Of a stretch of 56,579 nucleotides of DNA, positions 36,809-46,162 are shown in pieces. The stretch is taken from assembly GCA_902525585.1 (NCBI GenBank), contig CABZHQ010000009.1, forward strand, positions 1 through 56,579, given 5' to 3'. Source of the stretch: an uncultured Prochlorococcus sp. (GTDB lineage: Bacteria; Cyanobacteriota; Cyanobacteriia; PCC-6307; Cyanobiaceae). Numbering within the stretch: the first letter of the stretch is position 1; every line of letters begins with the position of its first letter. The position numbers and the translations under genes are program-made. The notes below the pieces were generated by a model. That model did no database searches. It had not been told where the DNA came from and was given only the letters and a program-made list of their open reading frames with translations.

Positions 36809-36998
36809 ACTATAATACGCTTTAATTACATTTTAGTTCTTGCAAAATATTTCGCATTATTAATATCTCAATATAAAGAATGATTTTTAAAATTAGAAAA
36901 ATAGAAAATAATAAAATTTTGATTTTTAAAATATTATTATTTATACAGCTTTAAATACCCTATGATTTTTTTATTAATTAATTAATGAAGTTCACCAT

Positions 36999-37406
36999 AT
37001 GAATTTTATTTTAAGGCTTTTCAGCAAACTTAGATTTGATACTAAAACAAGATTCTTATTCTTTGGATCTTTAAATTTTCTATTTAGACAAATAGTATTA
37101 GGCATACTACTTCTAGTAGGCCCTATTTTTATTGCTACTTTTGTTAGTGAATTTCTTAATGTCTGTATAGGATACAAAATCTATTCAAGATATGTTTTTA
37201 AATCTAAAAGCAAATTTTCAAAAAGATACTTTGGTTTATTTACTTTATTTTCATTAATAATTTGGATATTAAATTTTTCAGTTATTTATCTTTTAAATAT
37301 AAATTTTGGAATAAATAAAAATATAGTTGCAATTTTAATTTTGCCAATTTGGGTGACTGTTTCGTATTTTTTCCAAAAAAGATTTATTTTCAGCCATAAG
37401 TATTAA
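36999..37406 (+). CDS. GtrA-like membrane protein
   Basis: A 135-residue protein with four predicted membrane segments (about 20-40, 42-62, 78-100 and 104-125). It has the family's opening RFLFFGSLNFLFRQIVL and the loop YKIYSRYVFKSKSKFSKRYFGLF between segments two and three. The GtrA family is thought to flip polyprenyl-phosphate-linked sugars. It is divergent from the 624-residue membrane protein and close to the GtrB-like enzyme. The ATG at 36999 lies 10 bases after an ATGA; no strong ribosome site is seen. Confidence 0.75.
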   Translation: MNFILRLFSKLRFDTKTRFLFFGSLNFLFRQIVLGILLLVGPIFIATFVSEFLNVCIGYKIYSRYVFKSKSKFSKRYFGLFTLFSLIIWILNFSVIYLLNINFGINKNIVAILILPIWVTVSYFFQKRFIFSHKY

Positions 37407-37446
37407 TCATATAAATTTCTTTCGTAATAAATCCTAAATAATAATT

Positions 37447-38385
37447 TTAATAAAAAGTTTTTTTGAGATTTGAATATATAGTACTTAATCTATTAAAAAC
37501 TCTATTTAAGAAGTTGTATTTTTTGTTGATGTATTTTTGTATATCTTTTAAAGCTTCTGGATCTTCAGAAATTTTTTTGGGAAATGAATTTATTCTATGA
37601 TTATTTAGCATTGCTTTTTCAAATTCTTTATCAACCAAACAAATAGATCCACTACCATCATGTCCTATGTTTTTTGTTAATGAAATTCTTGGGCTAAGGC
37701 ATAAACCTTTTTTCATGAAAATATATGCCTCCCAGCATATATCAAATGTATTTGGGAGTTTGCCTTCAGCATTGGCAATAACTGTAGACCAATTAATATC
37801 GTGTTTTAGATCTAAATTAAACTCTCTTATATCTTTTTTGCTAAATTTTGATATTAAATAAAATGGGTCATTAGATAATGGGTCATCCATAAATTCATAC
37901 CATCTATCTTTCCATGTGGCCCAACCCCAAATTTGCATAGATCTAGTAAAAAATGTATCTTGATATGAATTTGATTTGATAGGGTAGTTATAGCCATTTA
38001 TTTGCCATACTTTTTTAAAATCTTTATATTTCTCAAGTCCTTTATTCATATACTCTAAAAAATATTTAGATACACATACATCATCCTCTAAAACAATAAT
38101 ATTTTCATGTTTAGACAAAACATTAGAAATATTAATTCTTTGAGTTGTGCCAGTAGATAAATTTTTCTCAGATCTATTAATTGTTAGCTTTTTGAAATTA
38201 CCGGAATATGATTTTATTATTTTTTCAACACTATCAATTAAATGCAACTCATTATTATTTCTTGCTCCATCTATAAAAGCAAATACTTCTGTGTCTTTAG
38301 AAATTTTATTATTAATTAGGGATTTTAATGTTCTTTCAGTATGGTATGGCCTATTAAAAGCAAAGAATGCTATTGGACTATACAT
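37447..38385 (-). CDS. Glycosyltransferase, GT2/GNT-I-like
   Basis: A 312-residue cytosolic GT-A protein. It starts IAFFAFNRPYHTERTLKSL, the nucleotide-binding strand with the 'FNRP' turn of this subgroup. ENIIVLEDDVCVSKYFLEYM at about 89-108 is the metal-binding EDD site, and IWGWATWKDRW at about 151-161 is a strongly conserved subgroup motif. DICWEAYIFMK lies at about 217. The family resembles the bacterial GNT-I-like glycosyltransferases found in capsule and O-antigen clusters. Donor and acceptor unknown. It converges on the GtrA gene. Confidence 0.8.
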   Translation of the reverse strand: MYSPIAFFAFNRPYHTERTLKSLINNKISKDTEVFAFIDGARNNNELHLIDSVEKIIKSYSGNFKKLTINRSEKNLSTGTTQRINISNVLSKHENIIVLEDDVCVSKYFLEYMNKGLEKYKDFKKVWQINGYNYPIKSNSYQDTFFTRSMQIWGWATWKDRWYEFMDDPLSNDPFYLISKFSKKDIREFNLDLKHDINWSTVIANAEGKLPNTFDICWEAYIFMKKGLCLSPRISLTKNIGHDGSGSICLVDKEFEKAMLNNHRINSFPKKISEDPEALKDIQKYINKKYNFLNRVFNRLSTIYSNLKKTFY

Positions 38386-38556
38386 TAAGAATTTAATTAA
38401 CCAATAATATTATTATATCTTAAATTTGTTCAAGATCTTTTAGTTAATATAATAGTTATTCAATTGTTAACTAAATTAAAGAATAGTTCTGGTAATTAGA
38501 TTAATAATTATGTCTCCTGAAAATGCCATTATATGAATTAAATATTCTTATTTAAT

Positions 38557-39263
38557 TTATTTTTGTTTGCAGATAAATAACTCCTGATATCTTTTATCTT
38601 GCTGCGTGTTTTGCATGAATTTAAAAAATAAAGATGCTGCAAATTTTCTATTTATAATGCATAAAATTTTTTGAATTATAGTTAAATGTATTGGGAGATT
38701 GTATTCGCCAGTTAAATTAACAACTTTTAAAACGTTATAGTTTTCCGATAGTAAATCTAAAAAAAATTTTTTATCGAAATAGTCAGATTCATTACTACTT
38801 CCATTTGTTACAACTGAAAATGCATAGGTAGATTTTTTTGTACCCATTTCATATAGGATTTTTAATGCATTTTTTCTTTCCTGTGTAGTAGGTACATAAT
38901 AGATTCCTTCAAAACAACTTATAAATTCAAATTTTCCATCTATCTTAAAATCTAAGAAAGGATTACCATTATAAAATTTAATATTGGGATATTTTTCTTT
39001 TGCTCTATTAATGGCTTCCTTTGAAATATCAATGCCAGTTTTTGATTGTATGAAATTTAATTTATTTAGTAGGAAACCTTCTCCACAGGCAATATCAATG
39101 CCATTTTTAAAATTATTTTTTTTAAATAAATTATTTATTATTGCTATTCTTATATAATCGGCGTAACTTCCATCTAACATCCATGGATTTTCCTTTTTAT
39201 AAAATCATCCCAATTTTTAGATGAATATAATATTTGATGATCATATTTTTTCTTTCTAATCAT
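38557..39263 (-). pseudogene. Class I SAM methyltransferase interrupted by a frameshift near its start
   Basis: The main frame (38557-39180, 207 codons from MLDGSYADYIR) has NGIDIACGEGFLLNKL (SAM motif I), TGIDISKEAINRAKEKYP, and a motif-IV-like SCFEGIYYVP. The missing N-terminus lies in another minus frame at 39174-39263: MIRKKKYDHQILYSSKNWDD, then FIKRKIHG and a stop. Joined after IHG by one extra base, the product reads ...RKIHGWMLDGSYADYIR, a natural methyltransferase start. So a one-base loss around 39180-39186 is likely. The shorter frame could still give a protein from the internal ATG, since the SAM fold is complete, so 'pseudogene' is provisional. Confidence 0.65.
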
Positions 39264-39361
39264 TTAATTAAAAAAATTTTTTAATTTATCTTTAATAATA
39301 CATTAAAAAGATAAATTTAAATAATGATTTTTTTACTTATTATTAATAATTTTTTAAAAAG

Positions 39362-40654
39362 TTAATCATTATTATTTGTAATATCTCTAAACCTTGTAAA
39401 TTTTAAATGGTTTGAGTTGAAAATATTTTTTAAGATTGCATTAGCTATATGATAATTTCCTTTTTCTGTTAAATGTATCCAGTCTAGAAAATATTCTTCA
39501 TTCTTAGCTCTTTTAATTGAACCCTTTGAAAAAATATTAGAAATATCTTTGCTATTAATACCTATTTTTATTAATTCAGGATGCCTCTTAGAAAATATCA
39601 TAGATGAGTTTGATAAATAAAAAGATGCTCCACATGGAACCATTTCACTTGGTGTAGTATTTTGTAATTTTCTTTCATATTCAGTTGCCTCTTCACTTTT
39701 CAGTGAAAAAAGATTAGGTTGATAAAAATGGAAAAACTCGCCTCCATTTTGGGTTACAAAATCTTTTGCTTTTGATAAATTTTCTTTATAAGCATCAAAT
39801 GCAATATCAGATTTTTGATAAACATTTTTATAATTTATTTCGCAAATATCATCTTTCTTTTTTGAGTATTTCAAGTCAGATAAAAGTTTATATGTTTGTA
39901 AATTAGATAAAATTTTCTTAATAAATTTAATATTACGTATTTTTCTATTTGTACCTATTATTGTCCCGTTAGGTAAATTATTTGCAACACCTTGCCATTG
40001 ATTATTCCCACCATCATAGTAAATAACAATATCACCCTTCTTAATATTTGTTTTATACAAAAAGTCATTTTGTTGATTTGTTGTTACTGTTGTGAAACCT
40101 CTATTATTAACTCGATATTTAATCCCTAAGTCGTTAATATTTTTTTGAATAATTGAAGCGATAGTAAATTCATTTGGAACTGCGCTATTTACTACAGTTG
40201 ATCCACCAAAAATATAAATATTATTATTAGCATTTCTTGGCACATTAGTGGTTTTTCGCCAGTTATTTTTAAATTCAAATCCTTTACAAACTACATCTTT
40301 CCTGTTCAGATTAAAACCTCTACCATCATGGTATATTTCAGATTTACATTTAGATTTTAAATCCATTGTCTCTTTTACATACCATTCAAAATATTTTGAA
40401 TTTAAATAAGGTAAAGGCCTAGATAATCTAAATTTTCTATTTGTTTTATAAGGGAATGAATTTTTATTTTTATTACTATTAATAGGTGTACTTTCACGCC
40501 AAGTACCTCCTGCATTCTTTATATTTTTAAGAAATGTATTTCTTATACTAAATGAAAGAATTTCAATAAATAAAAAACCCGCTAAAGAACCTGTAATTAA
40601 TAAAAGTATATTGGCATATTTATTTTTCATCTTATGTTGGGAATCTTGATTCAT
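39362..40654 (-). CDS. Membrane-anchored SGNH/GDSL-type hydrolase
   Basis: A 430-residue protein with one N-terminal membrane segment (about 15-36), so the bulk should be outside the cytoplasm. SGNH blocks are visible: block I IYIFGGSTVVNSA with the Ser nucleophile at about 154, the block III-like YYDGGNNQW at about 219-227, and block V DWIHLTEKGNYHIA with Asp and His at about 396-399. Such proteins are often sugar O-acetylesterases or acetyltransferase partners. The start may be the ATG at 40654 or eight codons later; the second gives a shorter lead before the anchor. It stands alone between two spacers on the same strand as its neighbours. Confidence 0.75.
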   Translation of the reverse strand: MNQDSQHKMKNKYANILLLITGSLAGFLFIEILSFSIRNTFLKNIKNAGGTWRESTPINSNKNKNSFPYKTNRKFRLSRPLPYLNSKYFEWYVKETMDLKSKCKSEIYHDGRGFNLNRKDVVCKGFEFKNNWRKTTNVPRNANNNIYIFGGSTVVNSAVPNEFTIASIIQKNINDLGIKYRVNNRGFTTVTTNQQNDFLYKTNIKKGDIVIYYDGGNNQWQGVANNLPNGTIIGTNRKIRNIKFIKKILSNLQTYKLLSDLKYSKKKDDICEINYKNVYQKSDIAFDAYKENLSKAKDFVTQNGGEFFHFYQPNLFSLKSEEATEYERKLQNTTPSEMVPCGASFYLSNSSMIFSKRHPELIKIGINSKDISNIFSKGSIKRAKNEEYFLDWIHLTEKGNYHIANAILKNIFNSNHLKFTRFRDITNNND

Positions 40655-40840
40655 GTTTCTTTCTTGAAAAAATCTTCTCCTAATAGCAGAAATAATTTCG
40701 ATATTAAGAATTAAAACTGCAGCAATATAATGGTAATAGCAAAACTTATTATAAATTTGCCTTTATGAAAAAACTTAATTAGATATAATAAAAAGTTTTT
40801 TTTAAATTTAGCTTATATTTTTATACTACTCATCTATTAA

Positions 40841-41947
40841 TTAAATTTTTTTTATTAAACTTCTTAAGAATTTAATTTTTCTATATTTTTCTCTAATGAT
40901 TTGTCCAGAGAATAAATGATTATGCGGGGATAACTTCATACCATTTCTTACTAAATAATGAGCTAAATTTCTTTCAGAAGTAATTAATTTAATATCTTGA
41001 TTTCTCACAGATGAAAGATTACCAAAAATTATGTTTCTTCTTTTATAGTTAAATTCTCCTGATGATGAATAATTTTCATAATCAGTTAAAAATTTCTCAT
41101 AATGATGGGAAATTCTCTCGTAAAATTGATTTTTCGTAGGATTGAAACCTATATATTTTTCAGGAAAATTGTTCCATTCTAGTCTCATGCTTCCTTTAGA
41201 TCTAATTATTAAATTCGGATGCAATGGAGTGTATGGATATTTAATCCAATCATCACTCAAATAAAACGAAAAAATAGAATCATAAAATTCTGAAAATATT
41301 TTGGAATCTTTTATGTTGAATGCAAATAACAAGTCAGATCTTCCTAAAGTAACTCCCTCATAAACAAGATCTGAAAATCCATTCCTAATTTGATACTCAA
41401 GTATTTGAGGATTTAAAAATGAAATATCTGTCCTGAATCTTAAAATAGTACTTATTTCTTTAGTTTCCCAATCTTTTATCCATTTATAAATTGATTGGCG
41501 TAATTTTAACCACTGATGTGGAAAGTGAATCAAATTTTTTTTATTTTTAAAATTTTCTTGATAGAATGCATCTTCTTCGCTGAATGATAATCCATCTGAA
41601 ATATCCTCTAAATAATTACGATAATCTTTATCTATTTTCGCAAAACTTGACTTGTCTGTATATATATAAATGTAAGTATAATCCTCTACTTTTCTAATCC
41701 ACTTTATAAAGTTATCAGCATTTCTTATTTCACCATTAATAAGTAAAGCTGTCTTTCTTTTTAATAATTTTTTAGAAGTCTCTTTTTGTAGGTTGTTAAT
41801 ATAAAAAAAATAATTATCTCTTGATAACTTGCAAATATTTTTTTTATATTTTAACTCAAAATTTAATGTCTTATCTAAATCATAAGCTTCATCATAAGCA
41901 TAGTTTACTGACCAACCTTTTTTTTTAAAGGTTTTAAAAAAAAACAT
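40841..41947 (-). CDS. Uncharacterised protein, possibly a WavE-like glycosyltransferase
   Basis: A 368-residue soluble protein. KTALLINGEIRNADNFIKW at about 66-84 looks like the first strand and turn of a GT-A-type fold. TILRFRTDISFLNP at about 163-176 carries an R-x-RTD motif similar to that of WavE and related LPS glycosyltransferases, where the Asp may bind metal-nucleotide. The later HPNLIIRSKGSMRLEW and HNHLFSGQIIREKY segments are not known to me. A glycosyltransferase role is an inference from these motifs and the island setting. The C-terminus is basic (KIKFLRSLIKKI), as in proteins that touch the membrane. Confidence 0.5.
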   Translation of the reverse strand: MFFFKTFKKKGWSVNYAYDEAYDLDKTLNFELKYKKNICKLSRDNYFFYINNLQKETSKKLLKRKTALLINGEIRNADNFIKWIRKVEDYTYIYIYTDKSSFAKIDKDYRNYLEDISDGLSFSEEDAFYQENFKNKKNLIHFPHQWLKLRQSIYKWIKDWETKEISTILRFRTDISFLNPQILEYQIRNGFSDLVYEGVTLGRSDLLFAFNIKDSKIFSEFYDSIFSFYLSDDWIKYPYTPLHPNLIIRSKGSMRLEWNNFPEKYIGFNPTKNQFYERISHHYEKFLTDYENYSSSGEFNYKRRNIIFGNLSSVRNQDIKLITSERNLAHYLVRNGMKLSPHNHLFSGQIIREKYRKIKFLRSLIKKI

Positions 41948-42136
41948 TTTTTAAATTTATTTTCTTATACAAACTACATTAAGAACTAACTTTATGCAAA
42001 ATTTTAAAACAATATGATTAAAACTTGGTTTAGTTTTTTTATTAGCTCAAACTAAAAAATCCTTATTTTATTTAAAGAAAAAATTAATAAAATAAAACTT
42101 ATAAATTTTTAGGAAATTTTATATAAAAAAAATTTT

Positions 42137-43135
42137 TTATTTACCTGAAAAACTGATTATTTTTTTAATCATTGCTTTTATTCTTGGAAATTTAGCCTCC
42201 ATTAACATGCTTAATTTAAAAAAGGAGGTGTAAGAAAATATCCTATGAATATCAATAAATTCTCTTTCTTCAACTGAAAGCTCAACTAATTGATTTGAAA
42301 ATGATTGTCTAAATTTTGTATTTGTTCTAGTAAAGTGCATTGTGATACTTTTTCTAGAATTTTTGGGATTGATATCCTTTAAAGAACCATGAATTGTAAG
42401 TGAATTCCAAACTAATATTTCACCTTTACTTAGAAATGGTGCTCTTACTTCATAATTGTTATTACGAATAGCTTCATAATTATTTTCTATAAATTGATCA
42501 AAACCTAAACCATCCTTAATTAATTGCTGCGCTTGTGATTTATGAAACTTTTTATTTAAGTGACTTTTAGGACATACGAAAAATCTACCAGCATTCCAAT
42601 CAATATCTTCTAAAGCTATCCAGCAGCCGGCCATTCTACCAATTATTTCATCATCTAGATAAAAACTGTCATAGTGAGCTTCAGTTGTTGTATTGCCTTC
42701 AAAAAACATTGATTGTACTAATCTTGGTTTACCTTTAATAAAAAATTTAATCAAATCAGCTAATTTTTTATTCTCGCAAAGGTAATCCATAAAAGATGAA
42801 GTTAACTTAGGAAATTCTTTTGGAGGTAAATTTTGTATATGTTGTAGTGAATTCATAACCCAATTTTTGTCATTAAATTTATTTTTTTGTGGTACGTGAC
42901 TAGATTGTCTAACTAGATAACCTTTATAATTTTTGATTTCTGTGTTCCAACCTGAAACTATATTGTTTGCTTCTTCTTTCTTTAAGATATCTCTAATAAT
43001 CACATATCCATTAGCCTTATAATAATTAAAAGCCTCTTTATATTCATCAATTGCTGAAAAAGATGGAGAGTTGTTTTCTTTTTTTATGACAGGTACGTTT
43101 ACTTCTATATTTTCTTTTAATAATATTTTTTTCAT
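42137..43135 (-). CDS. Phytanoyl-CoA dioxygenase (PhyH) family Fe(II)/2-oxoglutarate oxygenase
   Basis: A 332-residue PhyH-like protein. YYKANGYVIIRDIL at about 38-51 is the usual N-terminal motif. The iron ligands appear as His154 and Asp156 (EAHYDSFYLDD) and distal His249 (NSLTIHGSLKD), and Arg261 (KNSRKSITMHF) would bind 2-oxoglutarate. So the triad is complete and activity is likely. It probably hydroxylates a sugar or another small molecule; the family's substrate range is too wide to say more. It ends a run of minus-strand island genes and faces the SdhA-like gene across 380 bases. Confidence 0.85.
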   Translation of the reverse strand: MKKILLKENIEVNVPVIKKENNSPSFSAIDEYKEAFNYYKANGYVIIRDILKKEEANNIVSGWNTEIKNYKGYLVRQSSHVPQKNKFNDKNWVMNSLQHIQNLPPKEFPKLTSSFMDYLCENKKLADLIKFFIKGKPRLVQSMFFEGNTTTEAHYDSFYLDDEIIGRMAGCWIALEDIDWNAGRFFVCPKSHLNKKFHKSQAQQLIKDGLGFDQFIENNYEAIRNNNYEVRAPFLSKGEILVWNSLTIHGSLKDINPKNSRKSITMHFTRTNTKFRQSFSNQLVELSVEEREFIDIHRIFSYTSFFKLSMLMEAKFPRIKAMIKKIISFSGK

Positions 43136-43515
43136 TTAATTAATGAAATTATTAATTTGTATGATTAATTATAATAAATCTTTTTCAGAGTTTTTTCTAC
43201 ATAAATTAAGAAATAATTTTTAAAGGAATTCGATAATTTAATTTTAATTAATTCCTTACTTTTTTAATTTTCTATAACATATATTTGAAGGACAATATTA
43301 TGGCTAAATTTAAATAACTATATTAAAAATATTTTCGCATACATAGTTTATAATTTTATTTAAAGTAGTAAAAAAAATAAATTTATTTTTCTAAGAAACC
43401 TCATAAACTTTAAAAATTAAAAAATTTAGAAAATAATTAATTTAGTTTCAATGTAAAATAGTAATGATATTAGAGAACCAACAGTTTTATCGAATCTCTT
43501 TAAGTAATTTTTAAA
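43136..43515. other. Gene-free spacer before the SdhA-like gene
   Basis: About 380 bases between divergent genes. It is strongly A+T-rich, with no open frame of interest and no clear hairpin. The last 80 bases are slightly richer in G and C and should hold the promoter of the flavoprotein gene. Confidence 0.55.
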
Positions 43516-45270
43516 ATGCAAAATTTCATGCATAAGACTGAAATAACTAATGTACTAATAATTGGTTGTGGAGGTGCAGGATTAAGAGCGGCAATAGAAA
43601 TTAAATCGCGAGGTTTAGATGTAAAAGTCTTGGGTAAACGTCCAAAGAACGATGCACATACTGTTTTAGCTGCTGGAGGAATAAATGCTGCTTTTGGTAA
43701 TTTAGATAAAGAGGATTCATGGAAACAACATTTTATTGATACCTACCTAGAAGGATATGGGATTAATGATCCAAGTCAGATTGAAATTATGGCTAAGGAA
43801 GCTCCTGATCTTGTAGAAGAGATAGACAAATGGGGCGCAAATTTTGAGAAGCTTGATAATGGGAAATTAGATCAAAGATATTTTGGAGCTCACAAATATA
43901 GAAGGACATGCTATTCAGGAGATTTTACTGGATTTTCCATCTTACAGACGCTTGTTAAAAAAGCAAATTCTCTTGAAATCCCCATTTATGACACACATTA
44001 TGTTTCTGATTTATTAGTTAAGGATGGGATATGTTTTGGAGCGATGTCCTTGGATATAATTTCCTCGGAAAGAATTGTTTATTTGGCTGATGCTGTGATT
44101 CTCTGTACGGGGGGGCATACTAGATTATGGAAAAAAAGTTCTTCAAGAAAAAATGAAAATTTGGGAGATGGATATCACTTGGCATTAAAAGCAGGATGCG
44201 AACTTGTTGATATGGAAATGGTTCAATTTCATCCATCTGGAATTGTTTTACCAGAAGATTTAGCTGGTACATTAGTAACTGAAGCGGTTCGAGGAGAAGG
44301 GGGAATACTTTATAACAAAAATAGGGAAAGATTTATGATTAATTATGATAAAGAAAGAATGGAACTATCTACAAGAGATAAGGTCGCAATGGCAAACTAT
44401 ACTGAGATTTTTGAAGGTAGAGGGACTCCAAATGGAGCTGTTTATCTGGATATCAGCCATAAAGATAAAGAATTTATTTTGAGAAAGATTCCAAGAGTTT
44501 ATAGACTATTTCTTGAGACTCAGTTGCTTGATATATCAAAAGAACCAATGGAAGTAGCTCCTACAGCACATTATTCGATGGGAGGAATATTAGTAAACTC
44601 TATAGATCATGTAACTTCAGTGAAAGGTCTTTATGCTGCTGGAGAGGTGGCTGGTGGCCTTCATGGAGCAAATCGCTTAGGAGGAAATTCTCTCGCTGAA
44701 ATATTAATATTTGGAAAGCGTGCAGGAATAGCAAGCGTTAATTATTCAAACTCGCTAACTTCACATATTAGATCCCAAGAGGTAATATTAAAAGCTCATC
44801 AAAATATCAATAAATTTATAAATAATGGTAAAGAATTACCATTAACCCTTCAACATAATTTAAGAAATATTATGTGGGAGTATTGTGGAGTAGTAAAAAA
44901 TCATCAATTACTTTCTAGAGGTCTAAAGAAAATAAGAGCTATTAAAAATAAGCTGAATAATCTCGATGTAAGAATTGATAAGCATAGCTCTCAAGATTTA
45001 ATTTGCGCATTAGATCTAGAGTCTGCTGTCATTTCTTCTGAGGCTACAATTATCTCTGCAATCGAAAGAAAAGAAAGTATAGGAGCTCATCAAAGAAATG
45101 ATAATATTAAAAATGATTCTGAAAGTAGATTCAATGTGGTTGTAAAAATTAATAAGGATAATTCTTTATCTATTTCTAAAAAACCTATTAAAAAGTTAGT
45201 AAAAGAACTATCTGATTTAATATTAAATCAAAAAAGAGAATTTTCTATTAAAAATAAATTATTAGAATAA
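43516..45270 (+). CDS. Succinate dehydrogenase/fumarate reductase-type flavoprotein
   Basis: A 584-residue member of the SdhA/FrdA/NadB superfamily. FAD-binding LIIGCGGAGLRAA lies at 14-26. AHTVLAAGGINAAFG at 47-61 contains His48, in the place of the His that covalently holds FAD in SdhA/FrdA. MVQFHPSG, TEAVRGEGGIL and GGLHGANRLGGNSLAE (about 380-395) carry the active-site His and Arg residues. The N-terminal segment and 'GINDPSQIEIMAKEAPDLV' favour SdhA/FrdA over L-aspartate oxidase. No SdhB or membrane subunit is nearby. Start could also be the ATG at 43528. Its codon and base use look more like the core genes than the island genes around it, so it may be a conserved anchor within the island. 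Confidence 0.85.
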   Translation: MQNFMHKTEITNVLIIGCGGAGLRAAIEIKSRGLDVKVLGKRPKNDAHTVLAAGGINAAFGNLDKEDSWKQHFIDTYLEGYGINDPSQIEIMAKEAPDLVEEIDKWGANFEKLDNGKLDQRYFGAHKYRRTCYSGDFTGFSILQTLVKKANSLEIPIYDTHYVSDLLVKDGICFGAMSLDIISSERIVYLADAVILCTGGHTRLWKKSSSRKNENLGDGYHLALKAGCELVDMEMVQFHPSGIVLPEDLAGTLVTEAVRGEGGILYNKNRERFMINYDKERMELSTRDKVAMANYTEIFEGRGTPNGAVYLDISHKDKEFILRKIPRVYRLFLETQLLDISKEPMEVAPTAHYSMGGILVNSIDHVTSVKGLYAAGEVAGGLHGANRLGGNSLAEILIFGKRAGIASVNYSNSLTSHIRSQEVILKAHQNINKFINNGKELPLTLQHNLRNIMWEYCGVVKNHQLLSRGLKKIRAIKNKLNNLDVRIDKHSSQDLICALDLESAVISSEATIISAIERKESIGAHQRNDNIKNDSESRFNVVVKINKDNSLSISKKPIKKLVKELSDLILNQKREFSIKNKLLE

Positions 45271-45472
45271 TTTATCTAAAAATTCTTTTAAGGTCTTTTT
45301 AGTTCTTTTATTTTACCTAATGAGAAATATTCAAAAAATATCTAGAAGAAAATTTCAGCATATTTTTCTTGATAAAGTTTATAGATATATTATTTTTAAT
45401 AAATAGTGAGTATTTATGAAAAGTTTATTTTATTATTAAAAGCTAAAATGTTATTACTGTCAAAAGGAATTT

Positions 45473-46162
45473 ATGTCATTTAAAAAAGGAATATTTATTG
45501 ATACCTCCATAACATCTGAAATAAGTAAGTACCATCAAATGGGATTTATTAGAGGAGTTACTACTAATCCAACAATAATGGCTAAAGACGGATTAAAAGG
45601 AGGATATGAAGAGATTAAAAATAGAACAAAAGAGATTTCTGATCTTGTAATGCCATATCCAGTTTCTGTAGAGTTGTTGACTAATGAAGTAAGTCAAATG
45701 TTTGATCAGGCTAAGGATCTTGCCCAAATAAATAAAAATATAGTAATAAAAGTAACTATTCATGGCCCTAATGGAGAGTTAGATAATTTAAAACTAATTA
45801 AAGAGTTAGAAGAGAATAAAATCCCAGTAAATGCAACTGCTATGATGAATAGTCAGCAATCTTTAATTGCCGCAATGTCCGGGGCCTCTTATGTTTCTAT
45901 TTTTTGTGGAAGAGTAAATAATATGGGCTACGATTCCAGAGAGGAAGTCAAAAAAACAAGAATTCTGTTAGATAAATTTAATTTAAAAGCAAATATAATA
46001 GCTTGCTCTTTACGAGAAGTTATAAATGTAACTGATTGGTTTATATCTGGTGCAGATATAGTTACAATCCCTCCTGAATTCTTTGAATCTTTGATTATTC
46101 ATCCTTACAGCAAAGAAACTATCAAAATGTTTTTATCTGATTCTTTTAAATTAATGAATTAA
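45473..46162 (+). CDS. Transaldolase / fructose-6-phosphate aldolase family protein
   Basis: A 229-residue TIM-barrel protein of the small transaldolase (TalC/FSA/MipB) group. FIRGVTTNPTIMAKDG at 25-40, VSVELL at 65-70, the Schiff-base lysine Lys93 in NIVIKVTIHG, VNATAMMNSQQSLIAAMSGA and VSIFCGRVNNMG are all present. Core transaldolase of Prochlorococcus is a larger protein, so this one is an extra copy with a special task. Its last base is the first base of the ATG of the trifunctional sugar-activation gene, so it likely supplies the sugar phosphate used by that protein. Spacing before it: 202 bases after the flavoprotein gene. Confidence 0.88.
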   Translation: MSFKKGIFIDTSITSEISKYHQMGFIRGVTTNPTIMAKDGLKGGYEEIKNRTKEISDLVMPYPVSVELLTNEVSQMFDQAKDLAQINKNIVIKVTIHGPNGELDNLKLIKELEENKIPVNATAMMNSQQSLIAAMSGASYVSIFCGRVNNMGYDSREEVKKTRILLDKFNLKANIIACSLREVINVTDWFISGADIVTIPPEFFESLIIHPYSKETIKMFLSDSFKLMN

